From Bacteroidota bacterium (GTDB lineage Bacteria > Bacteroidota > Bacteroidia > Bacteroidales > Tenuifilaceae): a stretch of DNA of 23,355 nucleotides. A program made the translations under genes and the position numbers. The stretch covers positions 1 through 23,355 of the forward strand of contig JAEXVC010000135.1 of the NCBI GenBank assembly GCA_023406715.1, written 5' to 3'. Shown one piece after another: positions 16,494 to 23,016 of this stretch. The first letter of the stretch is position 1. The number at the start of each line of letters is the position of its first letter. The notes under the pieces are model-generated. The model was given only the letters and a program-made list of their open reading frames with translations. It did not search any database and was not told where the DNA came from.

Positions 16494-16524
16494 AAAAAAA
16501 ACTCTCTTTCGATTAGACAAAGAG
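16494..16524 (-). terminator. Second terminator hairpin between the orphan gene and the BRO-N gene
   Basis: The arms CTCTTT (16504-16509) and AAAGAG (16519-16524) enclose a 9-nt loop. Read leftward, a run of eight Ts (16494-16501) follows after a short AG step. Together with the GC-rich hairpin at 16561-16583 it would stop transcription arriving from the 177-aa gene. Confidence 0.5.
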
Positions 16525-16560
16525 GATTGGGTGAGTTTGTGCATCAAACCTAATTTATAT

Positions 16561-16583
16561 ATTAAAACGCGTCATGAGACGCG
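16561..16583 (-). terminator. Terminator of the 177-aa orphan gene
   Basis: The arms CGCGTC (16568-16573) and GACGCG (16578-16583) form a GC-rich hairpin with the 4-nt loop ATGA. Read leftward it is followed by TTTTAAT, and it lies about 90 bp downstream of the stop codon at 16672. Confidence 0.6.
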
Positions 16584-16671
16584 ATCCAACAAGGGTTGAA
16601 CTATCACTCATATTTGTAGTTTTTCTAACGTTCAACAAACAAAAAACGAACTTAATAAAAAATTTAAATTG

Positions 16672-17205
16672 TTAATTTGGGAATTCTCCATCAAACACTT
16701 TTGATGCAGCATCTCTAATCTCAAGCAATTTCTTTGTTTTAATAGTATGAAAATATTTTTTCCCTTTATAACATTTACCATTACTTAAATCTAGTTTGAT
16801 ATTATTATCTAATTGATGAGCATGTGGATTTGAGGGAAAAGGATCTGAATCATACTTATGTATTATCCATACTAACCCTTTGGATTTAACTTTAACTTTG
16901 AACTCCAGAAGGAATTCCTTTGGAATAATATTTTCTTGAGTTTCAATTGAATTTAGAACTACATTAAAATCAAAATTTTCCAGTAATTTCAAGGCTTCAT
17001 CGTATTCGATTTCAATTCCCCACAAATCTCCAGGGTGTTCTAAATTATATTTATCTTCATGTAATATAAATAGAGCATCAAAAATCGTATGTCTATCTAT
17101 ATTTAGGTTAGTTAAATTGTAATGACATCTTAGTGATTCTAAAATTCCATCAAATTTTTCAGCCCTTCGTATTTCTTCGTTAAAGTGATTGTCATTCTTT
17201 CTCAT
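16672..17205 (-). CDS. Uncharacterised 177-aa protein, AT-rich
   Basis: A soluble protein without signal or membrane segment. The N-terminal half is acidic-helical (NEEIRRAEKFDGILESL, IFDALFILHEDKY). The C-terminal half holds a striking motif: IIHKYDSDPFPSNPHAHQL at about 115-133, followed by KLDLSNGKCYKG and a basic KTKKLLEIRDAA. I have a general memory of the DPFPSNPHAH plus LDLSNG segment recurring in other bacterial proteins of mobile or defence neighbourhoods, but I cannot name a family. The two histidines and acidic residues could be a metal or active site. Base composition looks more AT-rich than in the flanking aspC and corA genes. It is bounded below by two terminators. Confidence 0.7.
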   Translation of the reverse strand: MRKNDNHFNEEIRRAEKFDGILESLRCHYNLTNLNIDRHTIFDALFILHEDKYNLEHPGDLWGIEIEYDEALKLLENFDFNVVLNSIETQENIIPKEFLLEFKVKVKSKGLVWIIHKYDSDPFPSNPHAHQLDNNIKLDLSNGKCYKGKKYFHTIKTKKLLEIRDAASKVFDGEFPN

Positions 17206-17304
17206 AACCTAAAGTTATGTAAGGCACAAATGGATAATTAAATACTAAAAAACATAACAATAAAAAGTTATATTGATTATACCAATAGACATTATCAATG
17301 TTAT

Positions 17305-17820
17305 CTAAAGTATCTCTTTCACCTCCTTCTTCAAAAAATCCACTGCATAAGAAACAGGATTGGTATCGAGTTCAACCATTGTTTCCAGAATTTTTTGGCT
17401 TAACACAAGGGCTGTTTCGTTGGGGTTTACACGGTCGGAGCTGATATTTATGAGTTTTACAATATTCTCCTTGGCATTGCGAACCATCTCCCAGGCCTCG
17501 TTGCTCACGTAGAGCTGCTGCGAGAGGTTATGCTCCCACTCCGCACGGATTGTCCCCAAAAGCGCTGCTTGCATATCCGATGCTAGCATATCCCTCTTAT
17601 TCACCCGCACAATAATAGATTCGGGCGAAATGCGCTCCAGAAACAGTATTAACCGCTCGTAAGCTTGCAGCTTTATGGGTAGAGTAACTTTAATGTTATT
17701 GAACACAAGTTCAGACTTTCGGCGGTTGGCATCGTTCTTAATCATTGCTGCAAGTGCCAGATATCCAGCCAAAAACACCAATAAGGCGGGCAAAACTATT
17801 TTTAGTATTTCTGCTAACAT
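17305..17820 (-). CDS. Membrane-anchored coiled protein, 171 aa (possibly DUF7935)
   Basis: One N-terminal membrane helix (about 6-26, LKIVLPALLVFLAGYLALAA) is followed by a cytoplasmic or periplasmic helical body. The segment LPIKLQAYERLILFLERISP at about 47-66 is, in my memory, characteristic of a conserved Bacteroidota family (DUF7935), then RVNKRDM and an alternating helix up to KKEVKEIL. The function is unknown. It diverges from the aspartate aminotransferase gene at 17931 with 110 bp between the starts. The richer GC content than the 177-aa neighbour suggests a resident chromosomal gene. Confidence 0.78.
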   Translation of the reverse strand: MLAEILKIVLPALLVFLAGYLALAAMIKNDANRRKSELVFNNIKVTLPIKLQAYERLILFLERISPESIIVRVNKRDMLASDMQAALLGTIRAEWEHNLSQQLYVSNEAWEMVRNAKENIVKLINISSDRVNPNETALVLSQKILETMVELDTNPVSYAVDFLKKEVKEIL

Positions 17821-17840
17821 TGGTTAATGAATTTTAAAGG

Positions 17841-17874
17841 TTTGAGTGTAATAAATAAAGTTTAAGTAAATTTG
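17841..17874 (+). promoter_or_regulatory. Promoter of the aspartate aminotransferase gene
   Basis: TTTG (17841-17844) and TAAATTTG (17867-17874) match both Bacteroidota promoter boxes exactly, 22 bp apart. The predicted start near 17880 leaves a leader of about 50 nt before the ATG at 17931. Confidence 0.5.
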
Positions 17875-17930
17875 AAACTTTAAAATTACAAAAGTTTTCG
17901 ATTATTAGTAAACATAAAAGATTTAGTGTT

Positions 17931-19124
17931 ATGGAGAAAGTATCAGCCCGTATAAACGCACTTGAAGAGTCACAAACCATTGCAATGTCCCAAAAATCTA
18001 GGGAACTTGCTTGTCAGGGTATCGATGTAATCAACCTTAGCGTTGGCGAACCCGATTTTTTCACCCCCGATTTTGTTAAGGATGCAGCTAAAAAGGCAAT
18101 CGATGAGAACTACTCGTTCTACACACCTGTTCCCGGTTACAAAGATTTACAGGAAGCAATCTGCGGTAAACTAAAAAGGGAGAACAACCTTGATTTTACT
18201 CCCGACCAAATTGTGGTATCGGGTGGTGCAAAGCACAGCCTTTCCAACGTGTTAATGTGCGTTGTTGATAAGGACGATGAGGTTATTGTTCCTGCTCCTT
18301 ACTGGGTTAGTTACGTGGAATTGGTTAAACTTGCCGAGGGCAAAAGCATTGTGATTGAAACTGGTATTGATAGCGATTTCAAGATTACCCCAAAGCAACT
18401 TGAGGCCGCAATCACACCAAAAACAAGAGTATTAATGCTTTGCTCGCCATCAAATCCATCGGGAAGCATTTACACCCATGATGAACTAAAGGCCATTGCC
18501 GATATCGTTGCTAAGCATCCAAACATTCTTGTTCTTTCGGACGAGATTTACGAGCATATCAACTTTACAGGTAAACACGAGAGCATTGCTCAGTTTGAGA
18601 ATATCCGCGATAGAGTTATTATTATTAATGGTGTGTCGAAAGGTTACGCCATGACTGGTTGGAGAATTGGATTCTCTGCATCGGCTAAGTGGATTGCAAA
18701 GGCCTGCAACAAATTACAAGGTCAGCAAACATCGGGTGTGTGCTCAATTGCACAAAAAGCTGCCGTAGCAGCATTCAACTCCGATGGTTCAACAGTAAAG
18801 GAGATGCAAGTTGCTTTCAAACGTCGCCGCGATTTTATGGTTGGTGCATTCTCTAAAATCAAAGGTTTCCGTTTGAATATGCCTGGTGGTGCATTCTACA
18901 TCTACCCTGAGATTTCGTATTTCTTCGGAAAGCAGTACAATGGTCAAACCATTAAAAACGCCGATGATTTTGCAATGTTCCTACTTAACGTTGCGCACGT
19001 TGCCGCTGTTCCAGGCTCTGCGTTTGGTACACCAAACTACATCCGTTTCTCGTACGCCACTGCCGATGAGAAGCTAAAACAAGCAGCTGAGAGAATTGCT
19101 AAGGCTGTGGAATTATTGAAGTAA
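17931..19124 (+). CDS. aspC: Aspartate aminotransferase (PLP, class I)
   Basis: A 397-aa cytoplasmic enzyme of standard length. The Schiff-base lysine is Lys237 in NGVSKGYAMTGWRIGF. Other PLP contacts visible are Asn175 in SPSNPSG (172-178), Asp204 in SDEIYEH, and Arg372 in NYIRFSY, which binds the substrate carboxylate. The N-terminal NLSVGEPDFFTPDFV at 35-49 is the subfamily I-gamma opening found in thermophile-type aspartate aminotransferases. It should interconvert aspartate and 2-oxoglutarate with oxaloacetate and glutamate; a broader transaminase role (prephenate, aromatic) cannot be excluded. It has its own promoter and a terminator at 19184-19219. Confidence 0.93.
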   Translation: MEKVSARINALEESQTIAMSQKSRELACQGIDVINLSVGEPDFFTPDFVKDAAKKAIDENYSFYTPVPGYKDLQEAICGKLKRENNLDFTPDQIVVSGGAKHSLSNVLMCVVDKDDEVIVPAPYWVSYVELVKLAEGKSIVIETGIDSDFKITPKQLEAAITPKTRVLMLCSPSNPSGSIYTHDELKAIADIVAKHPNILVLSDEIYEHINFTGKHESIAQFENIRDRVIIINGVSKGYAMTGWRIGFSASAKWIAKACNKLQGQQTSGVCSIAQKAAVAAFNSDGSTVKEMQVAFKRRRDFMVGAFSKIKGFRLNMPGGAFYIYPEISYFFGKQYNGQTIKNADDFAMFLLNVAHVAAVPGSAFGTPNYIRFSYATADEKLKQAAERIAKAVELLK

Positions 19125-19133
19125 AATTATTGG

Positions 19134-19154
19134 TAAAACGTGAAACGTTAAGCG
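19134..19154. repeat. Heptamer array after aspC (inverted partner of 19272-19299)
   Basis: Three 7-bp units (TAAAACG, TGAAACG, TTAAGCG) start 9 bp after the aspC stop codon. On the other strand they read CGCTTAA, CGTTTCA, CGTTTTA, the same family as the units at 19272-19299. Bases 19136-19151 are complementary to 19275-19290 at 15 of 16 positions. Confidence 0.55.
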
Positions 19155-19183
19155 AAATATAAAATAAGTTAATATTGCAACTG

Positions 19184-19219
19184 AAAAGAACCGTTAATTG
19201 TGAAGTTAACGGTTCTTTT
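19184..19219 (+). terminator. Terminator of aspC
   Basis: Perfect 14-bp arms AAAAGAACCGTTAA (19184-19197) and TTAACGGTTCTTTT (19206-19219) with an 8-nt loop and a terminal T-run, 60 bp after the aspC stop codon. Confidence 0.9.
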
Positions 19220-19229
19220 ATTAAATTTG
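19198..19229 (+). promoter_or_regulatory. Promoter of mltG, nested in the terminator
   Basis: TAAATTTG (19222-19229) is a perfect -7 box just after the terminator. TTG at 19198-19200, in the terminator loop, lies 21 bp upstream as a -33 half-match. It would give mltG its own transcript with a leader of about 70 nt. Confidence 0.4.
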
Positions 19230-19271
19230 AAATAGTGTAACTATAAAGTGTGCAGATTAATTCCACTCTTT

Positions 19272-19299
19272 CTTTTAACTTTTCACGTTTAACTTTTAA
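19272..19299. repeat. Heptamer array in the mltG leader
   Basis: Four tandem 7-bp units (CTTTTAA, CTTTTCA, CGTTTAA, CTTTTAA) end 6 bp before the mltG ATG at 19306. They share the C-K-Y-T-T-N-A pattern with the array after aspC on the opposite strand. Confidence 0.65.
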
Positions 19300-19305
19300 C
19301 GCAGT

Positions 19306-20355
19306 ATGCTAAAATCGATAAGTAGAAAAACACTCCTGATAATCCTAATTCCGACTGTTATAGTAGGACTTATTGGGTCTGTATTTGCATTTAGCTATTA
19401 CCGATTGAACTATGCTCCTAACACAAAAAACAGCAAGGAGATTATTGTTTATATTCCAACTGGCTCTACATTCGAGAATGTGCTTGATACGCTTAGCAAG
19501 CATAGCATTTTAAAAAATCAGAAATCGTTTACAACAGTAGCCGGCAGGCTTGGTTACAAAAATAATATCAAAGCAGGTCGATACCTGATTAAACCCAACA
19601 CAGGAAATCGCAAACTGGTTTTGATGCTTAAAATGGGGCTACAAAAGCCCTTAAAGCTTACCTTTAATAATATTAGAACACCTCAACAACTTGCTGGCAG
19701 AATTGCCCAGCAAATTGAGGCCGATTCGCTTTCGATTCTAGCTTTACTCACCTCCGACGAAGTTACCACCGATTATGGATTCGACAGAGCAACTATTATT
19801 GCAATGTGCATACCCAACACCTACGAGTTTTACTGGAATACCAACGCTAAAGGATTTCTGGATAAAATGCAGAAGGAGTACGAGAAGTTCTGGAACGATG
19901 AACGCGAGGCCAAAGCCTTTAAACTTGGATTAACCAAAGTTCAGGTTTCCACACTAGCATCGATTGTTGAAGAGGAAACTCGTTTTAATACCGAAAAACC
20001 TAAGGTTGCTGGAGTTTATATCAACCGTTTAAACAAAGACATTCCGTTGCAAGCCGACCCAACAGTAAAGTTCGCCGTAGGCGATTTTGCGCTACGACGT
20101 ATTCTCACAAAGCATCTTGAGATTGATTCGCCTTACAATACATATAAGTTCAGAGGTTTACCTCCAGGGCCAATCCGTTGTCCATCAATCAACAGTATCG
20201 ATGCAGTTCTGAATGCAGAGAAACACAGTTACCTGTATTTCTGTGCAAAAGCCGATTTCTCGGGCTATCACGATTTTGCCAAAACCCTTACCGAGCATAA
20301 CCGCAATGCGGAGGCATACCGCAGGGCTTTGAATAAGGAGAGGATTTATAGGTAG
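19306..20355 (+). CDS. mltG: Endolytic murein transglycosylase MltG
   Basis: A 349-aa inner-membrane protein. One N-terminal membrane helix (about 10-30, LLIILIPTVIVGLIGSVFAF) is followed by a LysM-like subdomain (about 45-115, IPTGSTFENVLDTL) and the YceG catalytic domain. Glu222 in ASIVEEETRF is the catalytic residue, and LQADPTVKFA at 248-257, PYNTYKFRGLPPGPI at 276-290 and NRNAEAYR are the family signatures. MltG cleaves nascent glycan strands at the membrane and is thought to set strand length during peptidoglycan synthesis. The 349-aa length is normal. A (TTATGGG)n array begins 6 bp after the stop codon. Start: ATG at 19306, just after the heptamer array. Confidence 0.94.
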   Translation: MLKSISRKTLLIILIPTVIVGLIGSVFAFSYYRLNYAPNTKNSKEIIVYIPTGSTFENVLDTLSKHSILKNQKSFTTVAGRLGYKNNIKAGRYLIKPNTGNRKLVLMLKMGLQKPLKLTFNNIRTPQQLAGRIAQQIEADSLSILALLTSDEVTTDYGFDRATIIAMCIPNTYEFYWNTNAKGFLDKMQKEYEKFWNDEREAKAFKLGLTKVQVSTLASIVEEETRFNTEKPKVAGVYINRLNKDIPLQADPTVKFAVGDFALRRILTKHLEIDSPYNTYKFRGLPPGPIRCPSINSIDAVLNAEKHSYLYFCAKADFSGYHDFAKTLTEHNRNAEAYRRALNKERIYR

Positions 20356-20361
20356 TGGTTG

Positions 20362-20407
20362 TTATGGGTTATGGGGTATGGGTTATGGGTTATGGGTTAT
20401 GGGTTAT
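20362..20407 (+). repeat. (TTATGGG)6 heptamer array, G-quadruplex motif
   Basis: Six full units (one with G for T) begin 6 bp after the mltG stop codon. The result is six runs of at least three Gs at 20366, 20373, 20380, 20387, 20394 and 20401, separated by TAT or TTAT. This fits the G3-N1-7 quadruplex pattern on the coding strand and in the mltG mRNA tail. Confidence 0.85.
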
Positions 20408-20453
20408 CAGTTATTGTTAAGTTTTTGAGTTGAAATGGGTTTTGGATATTGAA

Positions 20454-20488
20454 TCTCGGTTCTCTGTTCTCTGTTTTCTGTTTTCTGT
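20454..20488. repeat. TCTCTGT/TTTCTGT heptamer array
   Basis: Five tandem 7-bp units (TCTCGGT, TCTCTGT twice, TTTCTGT twice) lie in the gap between the convergent mltG and HAD genes, 50 bp after the G-rich array. The unit differs from it entirely, although the period is the same. Confidence 0.8.
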
Positions 20489-20516
20489 TATTGTTCCATT
20501 CCGAAATTAACCATTT

Positions 20517-20617
20517 GCGATGCAAATATTCTTAATCCTTTCATATAATTACAATTGCGTGCATCGCTATAAATATTTACGCCTTTTAATCCCCGAGTTG
20601 AAACTCGGCGCTATTTA
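20517..20617. repeat. Dispersed ~101-bp palindromic repeat, copy B
   Basis: It opens with GCGATGCA (20517-20524) / TGCATCGC (20560-20567) and closes with CCCCGAGTT-GA-AACTCGGCG (20591-20610), then CTATTTA. The alignment to 1501-1601 has no gaps. Here the last stem carries one mismatch, whereas the copy A stem is perfect. It is in the 326-bp gap between mltG and the HAD gene. Confidence 0.75.
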
Positions 20618-20653
20618 TATTTTTCACTGTTGAGGCATTAAACATTACCCAAC

Positions 20654-20693
20654 CGTTGCATCTTCAAATTGCCAAATTGTCTCATTGGCTAAT
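20654..20693 (-). repeat. Octamer array overlapping the HAD stop codon
   Basis: Read leftward, five 8-bp units run ATTAGCCA, ATGAGACA, ATTTGGCA, ATTTGAAG, ATGCAACG. They share AT-N-N-G/C-N-N-A/G with an exact period of 8. The first two units include the last codons and the TGA stop of the HAD gene (20682-20684). Confidence 0.55.
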
Positions 20694-21503
20694 TCCCTTC
20701 TCCACCGCCTCTGCAAACCCCGACTTATCGTTCGATGCCACAACCTTGAATTTTTGTTTTAACTCGTCGGGTGCATTAGAAACCAAATAGCTATTCGGTG
20801 TATAGTTTAGCAAATCGAGGTCGTTATAATCGTTACCAATGGCTATAATTTCACTGGATTGAATATCCCCAAGGTATTTGCAAAGCCAATCTACACTGTG
20901 TCCCTTGGAAACTCCTTCGGGAAAAATCTCCATCCAAATGGACTCACCATCCAACGGCGATGTTGCCCTAATAACCTTAACTCCTGTAAGTTTGCTTTCC
21001 AGCGAGTAGAATAACTCTGGATTTGGCGGCAAAACAGCAATTAATTGGGTTGCATTATCGGGGTAAGTAACACCAAGAATTAGCGGGCTACAGAAATCCT
21101 TATACACATCCAGCCTACGGTCAAAGTCGGGATTGGGATTACCCGACGAATGGTAATGGAAAATATGATTCTGTGGAATTGGCTCCTGAACCATAAAGTC
21201 AACGCTTAAATCAACAAATAAATCAATTATCTCCTGAACTTTAGTGGAATTCAGTTCAGTGGTATAAACAATCGACTTATCACTCCAGCGAATAATTCCT
21301 GCACCTGAGGAAAAAACCAAGTAATCGATAGGAAAATCGTTGGGTATAACTTTTGATGCTGAGTATGGCGACCGTCCAGTAGCTATAACTCGTACAACAC
21401 CTTTTTCACCTAAACTGTTAAGGGAAAAAAGGTTCTCGGAACTATAATCAGAATTACTGCTTAAAAGCGAACCGTCAAGGTCGGTAACCACCATCTTAAT
21501 CAT
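20682..21503 (-). CDS. Cof-type HAD phosphatase
   Basis: I use the ATG at 21503 (273 aa); the frame continues one codon to a TTG. DLDGSLL at residues 8-14 is the catalytic HAD loop, with nucleophile Asp8 and acid Asp10. IATGRSPYSA at 40-49 is motif II. Lys200 lies in GVSKGHSV (motif III), and AIGNDYNDLDLL at 221-232 is motif IV with Asp225 and Asp228 for Mg2+. The cap between 80 and 190 is the large C2B cap of the Cof family. Substrates of this family are small phosphates such as sugar phosphates, pyridoxal phosphate or FMN; the specific one cannot be predicted. The ordinary DLDGT motif is here DLDGS. It is controlled by the best promoter in the window. Confidence 0.9.
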   Translation of the reverse strand: MIKMVVTDLDGSLLSSNSDYSSENLFSLNSLGEKGVVRVIATGRSPYSASKVIPNDFPIDYLVFSSGAGIIRWSDKSIVYTTELNSTKVQEIIDLFVDLSVDFMVQEPIPQNHIFHYHSSGNPNPDFDRRLDVYKDFCSPLILGVTYPDNATQLIAVLPPNPELFYSLESKLTGVKVIRATSPLDGESIWMEIFPEGVSKGHSVDWLCKYLGDIQSSEIIAIGNDYNDLDLLNYTPNSYLVSNAPDELKQKFKVVASNDKSGFAEAVEKGISQ

Positions 21504-21522
21504 CAAGCACAGTTTTAATGCT

Positions 21523-21554
21523 CAAATATAGCCAGAATAGGAACAAGTGACAAA
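21523..21554 (-). promoter_or_regulatory. Promoter of the HAD gene (best match in the window)
   Basis: Read leftward, TTTG (21551-21554) and TATATTTG (21523-21530) match both Bacteroidota boxes exactly, at a spacing of 20 bp. The predicted transcription start, near 21517, leaves a leader of only about 14 nt before the ATG at 21503. Confidence 0.65.
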
Positions 21555-21786
21555 TTAAGAAAAAAGGAGTGCTAGGTTTTCTGGATAAAACTTCAATAAA
21601 TAAAAAATCATTCCAAACACTATTAGAATAACAGAATAAAACCTAACAAAAAGGCAATAAAAACGTTTAAGTATATATTGGAGATTGTTAATAAAAATTA
21701 AGCAAAAAGTATGTTAATTTGATTTTAATCTTCAATTAATTTTTATATATTTAGAGAATTAAACTGTAGTTCTAAACTCTTATAAT

Positions 21787-22047
21787 ATGACGAAACTAAT
21801 CACATTCAATGAACTCAGGAGGGTTAAAGATAACCTTCCTGCTGGCAGCATGCAAGTTATTGCGGACAAGTTAAACATCAATGTTGAAACTGTCCGCAAT
21901 TATTTTGGTGGTACACACTATGATGTTGGTGGTGCGGTAGGAATGCATGTGGAACAAGGCCCCGATGGCGGAATAGTTACACTTGACGATACTACAATCC
22001 TCGATTTAGCCAATGAAATCATCGCTAAGTCGAAGGAACTAGTGTAG
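21787..22047 (+). CDS. Small HTH DNA-binding-like protein, 86 aa
   Basis: The N-terminal half is a compact helix-turn-helix: MQVIADKLNINVETVRNYFG at residues 22-41 fits a LacI/sigma-type recognition helix, with VETVRNYF as the recognition helix. The C-terminal half is GMHVEQGPDGGIVTLDDTTI at 52-71 followed by a helix to KSKELV. I recognise this as a conserved small Bacteroidota protein, usually annotated only as DNA-binding protein. It may be a nucleoid or global regulator, but that is inference. It has its own terminator at 22073-22104. The 283-bp upstream region (21504-21786) is AT-rich; TATATTTA at 21746-21753 is a weak -7 match. Confidence 0.78.
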   Translation: MTKLITFNELRRVKDNLPAGSMQVIADKLNINVETVRNYFGGTHYDVGGAVGMHVEQGPDGGIVTLDDTTILDLANEIIAKSKELV

Positions 22048-22072
22048 ACACAATTTTAGTTTTCTCATAAAG

Positions 22073-22104
22073 GCAGGACTTAAAATAATTGGTCCTGCTT
22101 TTTT
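22073..22104 (+). terminator. Terminator of the small HTH gene
   Basis: The arms GCAGGAC (22073-22079) and GTCCTGC (22092-22098) are followed directly by TTTTTT. It lies 26 bp after the stop codon at 22047 and separates this gene from the HD gene. Confidence 0.85.
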
Positions 22105-22150
22105 ATTAATCGTAAGAGTCCTTAACTTTACAACGGATAAATTCATCAAA

Positions 22151-23011
22151 ATGGAAAAACTCTTAGAACAAATCCACCAAGTTGAACAGAAGCACCTTTA
22201 CGAGCTTTATAAGTATATGGTTAAGGTATTTGAGAACACAAACCTACCATCGCACGATGCTTTGCATCATCTAAGAGTTTGGCTTCATTGCCGTGGGTTA
22301 ATCATTGAACTTCATAAGGCTGGGCTTGACATACCTAATGATTTAATTGAGAATGCAATTGTTGCTTGCTTTTTTCACGACTCAGGTTTAACAATTGATA
22401 TTGGGGAAGTTCATGGCAAACTTGGTGGAAAAATTTGTAGCGACTACTACAACAATCATCCTGAAATAAACATTTCAAATATCGATGCAATTATTCAAGC
22501 AATTGAATTCCATGACGATAAATCGATTAAACAGGCACTTGTAAGCACTCCTCAGGATATGATTTGTCTTAATAGGCTTGTTTCTACCGCCGACGACCTG
22601 GATGCAATTGGAATAATTGGAGTTTTTAGATATATTGAAATCTACCTTAAAAGAGGTATTCCCGACAAAGAAATTCCTAAAAAAGTAATTAAGAATCTAA
22701 AAAACAGGTTCAATAACTTTACCAACGCCTATTCATCGTTACATCGATTTACCGATAAACAAAGAGTTCGATATTTAGATACATTAAACTTTTTTATTGA
22801 ACTTGATTCGGAAATGTTACAGGGACTTGATAATCCTGATAGTCAATTAGCTGTTTTCGAAATACTTAAAGAACAACTTGTGGAAAAGGAACAAGGTATT
22901 GACAAAACAATTACCTATGCAATTAACTACTCGTCAGCAAGTTACCCTTTATACTTTTTCAGCAAACTTAAGAGTGAACTCAATGTTACCTCCGCAATCC
23001 TAATAGGATAA
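22151..23011 (+). CDS. HD-domain phosphohydrolase
   Basis: A 286-aa soluble protein. The metal-binding set of an HD domain is visible: His39/His40 in SHDALHHLRVWLHC, the His76-Asp77 doublet in VACFFHDSGL, and Asp148/149 in VSTADDLDAIG. Such enzymes hydrolyse phosphoesters in nucleotides or signal molecules; without further domains the substrate cannot be told. The C-terminal ~100 residues are helical and lysine-rich (KGIPDKEIPKKVIKNLKNRF region). TAACTTTA at 22123-22130 is a weak -7 match 20 bp before the ATG. Its stop codon lies 5 bp before the flavoprotein ATG at 23017, so the two are probably co-transcribed. Confidence 0.83.
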   Translation: MEKLLEQIHQVEQKHLYELYKYMVKVFENTNLPSHDALHHLRVWLHCRGLIIELHKAGLDIPNDLIENAIVACFFHDSGLTIDIGEVHGKLGGKICSDYYNNHPEINISNIDAIIQAIEFHDDKSIKQALVSTPQDMICLNRLVSTADDLDAIGIIGVFRYIEIYLKRGIPDKEIPKKVIKNLKNRFNNFTNAYSSLHRFTDKQRVRYLDTLNFFIELDSEMLQGLDNPDSQLAVFEILKEQLVEKEQGIDKTITYAINYSSASYPLYFFSKLKSELNVTSAILIG

Positions 23012-23016
23012 TTCAA

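Noticed and set aside
15539..17205. A toxin-antitoxin pair or a prophage
   Set aside because: The two genes do not overlap, are separated by about 290 bp with two terminators, and no phage structural, integrase or toxin motif is present.
20362..20488. Possible CRISPR array in the repeat-rich gap after mltG
   Set aside because: The units are 7 bp with no spacers and differ between the two arrays; there are no cas genes nearby.
21504..21506. TTG as start codon of the HAD gene, one codon before the ATG
   Set aside because: An ATG follows directly and fits the family N-terminus; the same reasoning applies to the TTG at 11682-11684 before the M23 peptidase.
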